Shown here one piece after another: positions 7,151-9,844 of a stretch of 9,844 bases of DNA; within the stretch, counting starts at the first letter, position 1; each line of letters starts with the position of its first letter. The notes beneath the pieces are model-generated. The model ran no database searches and was not told the origin of the DNA. It was given only the letters and a program-made list of their open reading frames with translations. Both the position numbers and the translations under genes were made by a program. Origin of the DNA: Lactobacillales bacterium (GTDB taxonomy: Bacteria; Bacillota; Bacilli; Lactobacillales; Streptococcaceae); the NCBI GenBank assembly GCA_031257815.1, contig JAIRNX010000120.1, positions 1 to 9,844 of the forward strand. Direction: 5' to 3'.

Positions 7151-7900
7151 ATGGCGAGAAAAACAGATCTTCCTAAAAAGAAAAAAAATAAACTATCTAC
7201 TTTTTTACTGTTATTAATTTTACTGATTGGCCTGGCTTTAATTTTTAATAAAGAAATTCGTTATTTTTTAATGGGCTTAAATTCTGATCGTTACTCACGT
7301 AAGATCAGTGTCAAGAAGCTCTATGATAATAATAAATCCCAACAACCCTTTGACTTTGATGCGATTGCTCCAGTTTCAACAGAAGCCGTTTTAGCCGCTC
7401 AGTTTTCTGCTCAACCTTTACCGGTAATCGGCTTTGTTGGAATGCCTGATGTTAAAATGAAATTGCCGATTTTTAAAGGCTTATCAAATACCGCGCTTCT
7501 TTATGGTGCGGGAACAATGAAGGAAGGGCAAGTTATGGGTGAAGGAAACTACGCTTTGGCCAGTCACCGTGTGGAAAATCCTAACTTACTTTTTAGTCCA
7601 ATACAGCGTGCGCAAAATGGGATGATGATTTATATCACAAATCTTAATCAGATTTGGGCCTATGAAACCAAAGAAGTGATGCGAGTAACGCCTGATCATG
7701 TCGAAGTAATCGATGATCTTTTGAATCAAAAGCTGATAACCCTTGTTACTTGTAATGATCCAGATGCAATTAAAAGAGTCATTGTTCATGGTGATTTCTC
7801 AAAGGTTTATGATTTTAAAAACGCTCCGAAAACGATTTTAGATGTCTTTGATATCAAAGATACGCAAGTTGATTGGAAAAATAACCCTTGGGGTAAATAA
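7151..7900 (+). CDS. srtA: Class A sortase (SrtA), LPXTG-protein transpeptidase
   Basis: Membrane-bound cysteine transpeptidase that cleaves LPXTG-type sorting signals and links surface proteins to the peptidoglycan precursor. The 249-aa protein has a Lys-rich cytoplasmic N-terminus, one membrane anchor (about residues 15-33), a linker, and the sortase beta-barrel. Catalytic residues are visible: His139 in NYALASHRVENPNLLFSP, Cys201 in TLVTC, and Arg209 in KRVIVHG. The N-terminal anchor and the ALASH/TLVTC context indicate class A (housekeeping). AAGGAG at 7135-7140 precedes ATG 7151 by 10 nt. It stands alone, with its own promoter upstream and repeat-filled DNA on both sides, and with no surface-protein gene adjacent, as expected for a housekeeping sortase. 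No terminator is evident after it. Confidence 0.95.
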   Translation: MARKTDLPKKKKNKLSTFLLLLILLIGLALIFNKEIRYFLMGLNSDRYSRKISVKKLYDNNKSQQPFDFDAIAPVSTEAVLAAQFSAQPLPVIGFVGMPDVKMKLPIFKGLSNTALLYGAGTMKEGQVMGEGNYALASHRVENPNLLFSPIQRAQNGMMIYITNLNQIWAYETKEVMRVTPDHVEVIDDLLNQKLITLVTCNDPDAIKRVIVHGDFSKVYDFKNAPKTILDVFDIKDTQVDWKNNPWGK

Positions 7901-8083
7901 ATGAAAAATCTTACTTTGTCAGCGCTATCCATCCAAGCTTGTCAATAAAAGTATTTAAATTCTTTTTGAAAAGGAAATTAAAGTGCGCAAACAAATTCGC
8001 AAGACCACAAGAGCATTAGGGGTATATAGGGGAAAATTTATTAGCCTCCTTGCAAAACAATTTTTCCAATAGACCTCTTTTAA
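7901..8083. other. Non-coding stretch after srtA, possible gene debris
   Basis: First part of the 601-bp gap between srtA and truB. It holds no convincing gene, terminator or promoter. Two tiny frames are present. One is ATG 7901, directly after the srtA stop, 15 codons long. The other is GTG 7983-8072, 29 codons, starting MRKQIRKTTRALG, with AAGGAAA at 7971-7977 as a plausible ribosome site. Neither resembles a family I know; they may be debris of a lost gene. rbfA, the usual gene just before truB, is not here. Confidence 0.5.
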
Positions 8084-8453
8084 GAAACTAGGGTATAAAG
8101 AGAATTCGTTAAAATTTTTTTCTTAGAACCTGTTAACGATCTCTCTATTGATGGATTTTTTGAGAAATTTTTTATGCAATTTTAGACAAAAAACACAGAA
8201 AAGCTGCGCGTTGATCCAAATCGAGGATTTTTAACGCTAGAAGCACAGCTTCTAGGTAATGGATTTAAAGAAATTTTGTTTTCAAAATTTCTTACAAAGG
8301 GCAAAAAATTACCAGAAAAGTCGCACCGAGTAGGTACGTCCTGCCTAAACTCTGTCAAGCTGCGCTTGTCAATCGTTAAAGCAGTTCGCAATTACGGAGA
8401 TCGTTAACAGGTTCTTAAGACAAGGAAAAAAACGTAATGATGTCGGGGCTATT
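8084..8453 (+). repeat. ~78-bp intergenic repeat, copy L, split by a MITE
   Basis: The repeat lies in two pieces, 8084-8125 and 8418-8453, interrupted by the element at 8126-8414 plus one copy of its TTA duplication. Rejoined, it aligns over its whole 78 bp to the reverse complement of 9547-9624, with about ten mismatches and two single-base gaps (about 85% identity by eye). Shared blocks include GGGTATAAAGAGAATTCGTT, TTTTTTTCTTAAGACAA and GGGGCTATT. No coding capacity is seen; it may be an end of an older mobile element or a dispersed intergenic repeat. Confidence 0.8.
8126..8414. mobile_element. 289-bp MITE-like element with perfect 18-bp TIRs and TTA target duplication
   Basis: The ends are perfect inverted repeats, GAACCTGTTAACGATCTC at 8126-8143 and its exact complement at 8397-8414. 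TTA at 8123-8125 and again at 8415-8417 flanks the element, and the uninterrupted repeat copy at 9547-9624 shows the empty site CTTAAG with a single TTA, which proves insertion with a 3-bp duplication. Inside are two perfect stem-loops: an 8-bp stem CTAGAAGC/GCTTCTAG at 8237-8255 and an 11-bp stem AAGAAATTTTG/CAAAATTTCTT at 8268-8293. The sequence AAGCTGCGC occurs twice, near 8202 and 8359. No transposase is encoded; the 69-codon minus-strand frame at 8182-8391 looks like chance. A TNA target would suit an IS5-type transposase acting in trans, but the source is unknown. Confidence 0.88.
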
Positions 8454-8501
8454 CATCGCTACGAGATAAGTTAATAGGTTATAATATAAGGAGCAGAAGA
8501 G

Positions 8502-9428
8502 TTGAATGGAATTTTAGCACTTTGGAAGGAGAAGGGGGTCACTAGTCATGATTGTGTTTTTCGTTTGCGAAAGATTTTGCGGACAAAAAAGATTGGTCAT
8601 GGCGGGACACTTGATCCTGATGTGGAAGGTGTTTTACCGATTTGTATTGGTCAAGGAACCAAAGTTATTGAGTATTTAGTCGATGTAGGCAAAACCTATG
8701 AAGGTGAAGTGACGCTTGGTTTTGCTACTACAACTGAAGATGCAAGTGGCGCGGTCGTGGCTGAAAGCCGTTTGCTGCGACCTGTGGCAAATCAAGAGAT
8801 CGATCAAGCGGTGCAGTTTTTTATTGGTGAAATAACGCAAATTCCACCGATATATTCAGCAGTTAAAGTAAATGGTAAATGTTTGTATGAATATGCACGT
8901 GCAAACCAAAGTGTTGAGCGTTTGACGCGCAAAGTTCAGATTTTTTCTTTTGAGCGAATTTCTGATCCAACATTCGATAAGCAAAAAGGAATCCAATCTT
9001 TTAAGTTTCGAGTAGAGTGTGGTAAAGGCGTCTATATTAGAACGCTGGCAGTCGATTTGGGCAAAAAATTAGGATATGCAGCGCATATGTCAGCACTAAT
9101 TAGAACGAAAGCGGCGGGGTTAAATTACTATGAAGCGCACACTTTAAAGGAAATTGAAGAAGTCATGGCAAACGGAAATTTAAGTGAATTTTTATTTCCA
9201 ATTGAGGTTGGTGTAGCGGCATTTTCCCGAATTGATTTAACAGCTGATTTGTATCAAAAGGTTAAAAATGGCGCGCGCCTAATTTATGAGGAAATAGGCT
9301 TAGTCTCAAGTCCAACTTCTTTATTAGCTTTGTTTTATAATGAAAAAGTTGTGGCTTTGTATCAAAAGCATCCTGAGAAAAAAAGGATGATCAAGCCAAA
9401 GAAAGTAATAGACCCCTTCGGAAACTAG
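8502..9428 (+). CDS. truB: tRNA pseudouridine(55) synthase TruB
   Basis: Isomerises U55 in the T-loop of tRNAs to pseudouridine. The 308-aa product shows the family start NGILALWKEKGVTSHD, the catalytic motif GHGGTLDPDVEGVLPICIG with nucleophile Asp38, PIYSAVKVNGK at 116-126 and VECGKGVYIRTLAVDLG at 171-187. A C-terminal PUA-like extension makes up the rest. The start is TTG 8502: AAGGAG at 8488-8493 lies 8 nt upstream, and the following residues match the usual MNGI beginning; the nearby ATG at 8506 is out of frame. ribF follows, as in most bacteria, but after 229 bp of repeat-containing DNA; rbfA is absent upstream. Inverted repeat copies lie on both sides of the gene. No clear terminator follows it. 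Confidence 0.95.
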   Translation: MNGILALWKEKGVTSHDCVFRLRKILRTKKIGHGGTLDPDVEGVLPICIGQGTKVIEYLVDVGKTYEGEVTLGFATTTEDASGAVVAESRLLRPVANQEIDQAVQFFIGEITQIPPIYSAVKVNGKCLYEYARANQSVERLTRKVQIFSFERISDPTFDKQKGIQSFKFRVECGKGVYIRTLAVDLGKKLGYAAHMSALIRTKAAGLNYYEAHTLKEIEEVMANGNLSEFLFPIEVGVAAFSRIDLTADLYQKVKNGARLIYEEIGLVSSPTSLLALFYNEKVVALYQKHPEKKRMIKPKKVIDPFGN

Positions 9429-9438
9429 ATGTATGAGA

Positions 9439-9459
9439 ATTACGTTTTCTTTTTCCTTG
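9439..9459 (+). repeat. Short partial copy of the intergenic repeat
   Basis: ATTACG followed by a T-rich tract and CCTTG matches the reverse complement of part of copy L (about 8420-8438) apart from a 2-bp insertion. It lies directly after truB, in the same orientation as the fuller copy R at 9547-9624. The stretch is short and T-rich, so it could be chance, but its location beside another copy favours a true fragment. Confidence 0.35.
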
Positions 9460-9481
9460 ATACGTCGTCAAAAGATTTGCC

Positions 9482-9538
9482 CCCTTCCCTGCAAATTTGT
9501 TTCAAGCTTTGCTTGATTTACAAATCGCAAGGAACGGG
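9482..9538. other. Large imperfect stem-loop between truB and ribF
   Basis: Arms CCCTTCC...TCAAGC and GCTTGA...GGAACGGG close on a TTT loop (9508-9510), with GCAAATTTGT facing ACAAATCGC in the middle and a few bulges. There is no T run right after it, so it is not a standard terminator. It sits between the partial and the fuller repeat copies and may be part of the same repeat element, or an RNA structure in the truB-ribF transcript. Confidence 0.45.
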
Positions 9539-9546
9539 AGCCTCGA

Positions 9547-9624
9547 AATAGCCCCACCATTTTTGCGTTTTTTCTTTGTCTTAAGAAAAAAATCACAACG
9601 AATTCTCTTTATACCCTAATTTTC
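9547..9624 (-). repeat. ~78-bp intergenic repeat, copy R, uninterrupted and inverted
   Basis: Reverse complement partner of the split copy at 8084-8453, about 85% identical by eye. It keeps the intact CTTAAG site where the other copy received the 289-bp element. With copy L it brackets truB as a pair of inverted repeats about 1.1 kb apart. It ends 33 bp before the ribF start, so it lies in the probable ribF leader. Confidence 0.8.
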
Positions 9625-9657
9625 GAGAAAGTAATAAATCAAGGAGAATAAGTTTAT

Positions 9658-9844
9658 ATGCAAGAAATTCATTTGCATCATCCGTATTTACCAGAGCAAA
9701 TCCCTAAAGAAGACGTAGTATTGGTGTTAGGTTATTTTGATGGCGTTCATCGTGCTCATCAGCAGGTGATTAGACGAGGACGAGAAATCGCAGATTGTAA
9801 AGGTTTAAAATTAGCCTTAATGACCTTTGATAAACAACCTTTAC
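9658..9844 (+). CDS. ribF: Bifunctional riboflavin kinase/FAD synthetase RibF, 5' part, cut by window end
   Basis: RibF phosphorylates riboflavin to FMN and adenylates FMN to FAD. Only the first 62 codons are visible. They start MQEIHLHHPYLPEQIP and contain the adenylyltransferase signature VLVLGYFDGVHRAHQQVI, followed by LALMTFDKQPL, which matches the family's 'vmTFdPhP' segment. The nucleotide-binding motif reads HRAH where HxGH is commonest, a mild variation. AAGGAG at 9641-9646 precedes ATG 9658 by 11 nt. Its position after truB is the conserved arrangement, which supports the call despite truncation. Confidence 0.9.
   Translation, partial: MQEIHLHHPYLPEQIPKEDVVLVLGYFDGVHRAHQQVIRRGREIADCKGLKLALMTFDKQPL

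Noticed and set aside
7586..7789. 67-codon minus-strand frame opposite srtA
   Set aside because: Antisense to the sortase catalytic region; no start context or homology evident.
8182..8391. 69-codon minus-strand open frame inside the 289-bp element
   Set aside because: It lies wholly within the non-autonomous element, overlaps both perfect hairpins, has no recognisable domain and no evident ribosome site. Its openness is probably chance or a relic.
8480..8485. TATAAT just upstream of truB
   Set aside because: It would start transcription at about 8492, inside the AAGGAG ribosome site used by the TTG start, and there is no fair -35 at 16-18 bp. The match is more likely chance in AT-rich DNA.
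9658..9720. FMN riboswitch or other known leader RNA before ribF
   Set aside because: No conserved FMN aptamer blocks are visible between truB and ribF; the gap is taken up by repeat sequence and the imperfect hairpin.
1..9844. CRISPR array, tRNA or rRNA genes, defence or toxin-antitoxin system
   Set aside because: No regularly spaced repeats, no cloverleaf with conserved T-loop, and no genes of those families were found. All recognised proteins are core housekeeping ones.

Overview
The window is a stretch of AT-rich, low-GC Gram-positive chromosome. The gene content (FtsW, DivIC, S1-domain protein, TilS, FtsH, class A sortase, TruB, RibF), the strong AAGGAG-type ribosome binding sites and the protein sequences point to Lactobacillales. 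Enterococcaceae or a near relative is my best guess, but that is inference from protein feel and not a search result. All protein genes lie on the + strand, and both ends cut through genes (priA on the left, ribF on the right).

Left half (1-6801), compact housekeeping: the 3' part of priA (replication restart helicase), ftsW (septal peptidoglycan glycosyltransferase), then divIC, an S1-domain RNA-binding protein, tilS (tRNA-Ile lysidine synthetase) and ftsH (membrane AAA+ protease). A strong intrinsic terminator follows ftsH. divIC has a good promoter with an extended -10, and ftsH has a weaker candidate of its own. The divIC/S1/tilS/ftsH order is the familiar Firmicutes cluster, but hpt, normally between tilS and ftsH, is absent. 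priA and ftsW are not the usual upstream neighbours.

Right half (6802-9844), loosely packed and full of repeat debris: an apparent remnant of a group II intron 5' region (6806-6937) abuts a 104-bp inverted-repeat element (6938-7041). Then come the promoter and gene of a class A sortase (srtA). After it lie 600 bp without a convincing gene, holding a 289-bp MITE-like element (8126-8414) with perfect 18-bp terminal inverted repeats and a TTA target duplication. This element sits inside a ~78-bp repeat. An uninterrupted inverted copy of that repeat lies on the other side of truB and shows the empty site. truB (tRNA pseudouridine-55 synthase, TTG start) and the start of ribF (riboflavin kinase/FAD synthetase) end the window. 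rbfA, the usual gene before truB, is missing.

The genes are essential or core functions in cell division, wall protein anchoring, tRNA modification and protein quality control. I see no new multi-gene system. The real novelty is in the non-coding layer: nested repeats and mobile-element remnants sitting where conserved gene order is broken, suggesting that repeats drove rearrangement here.
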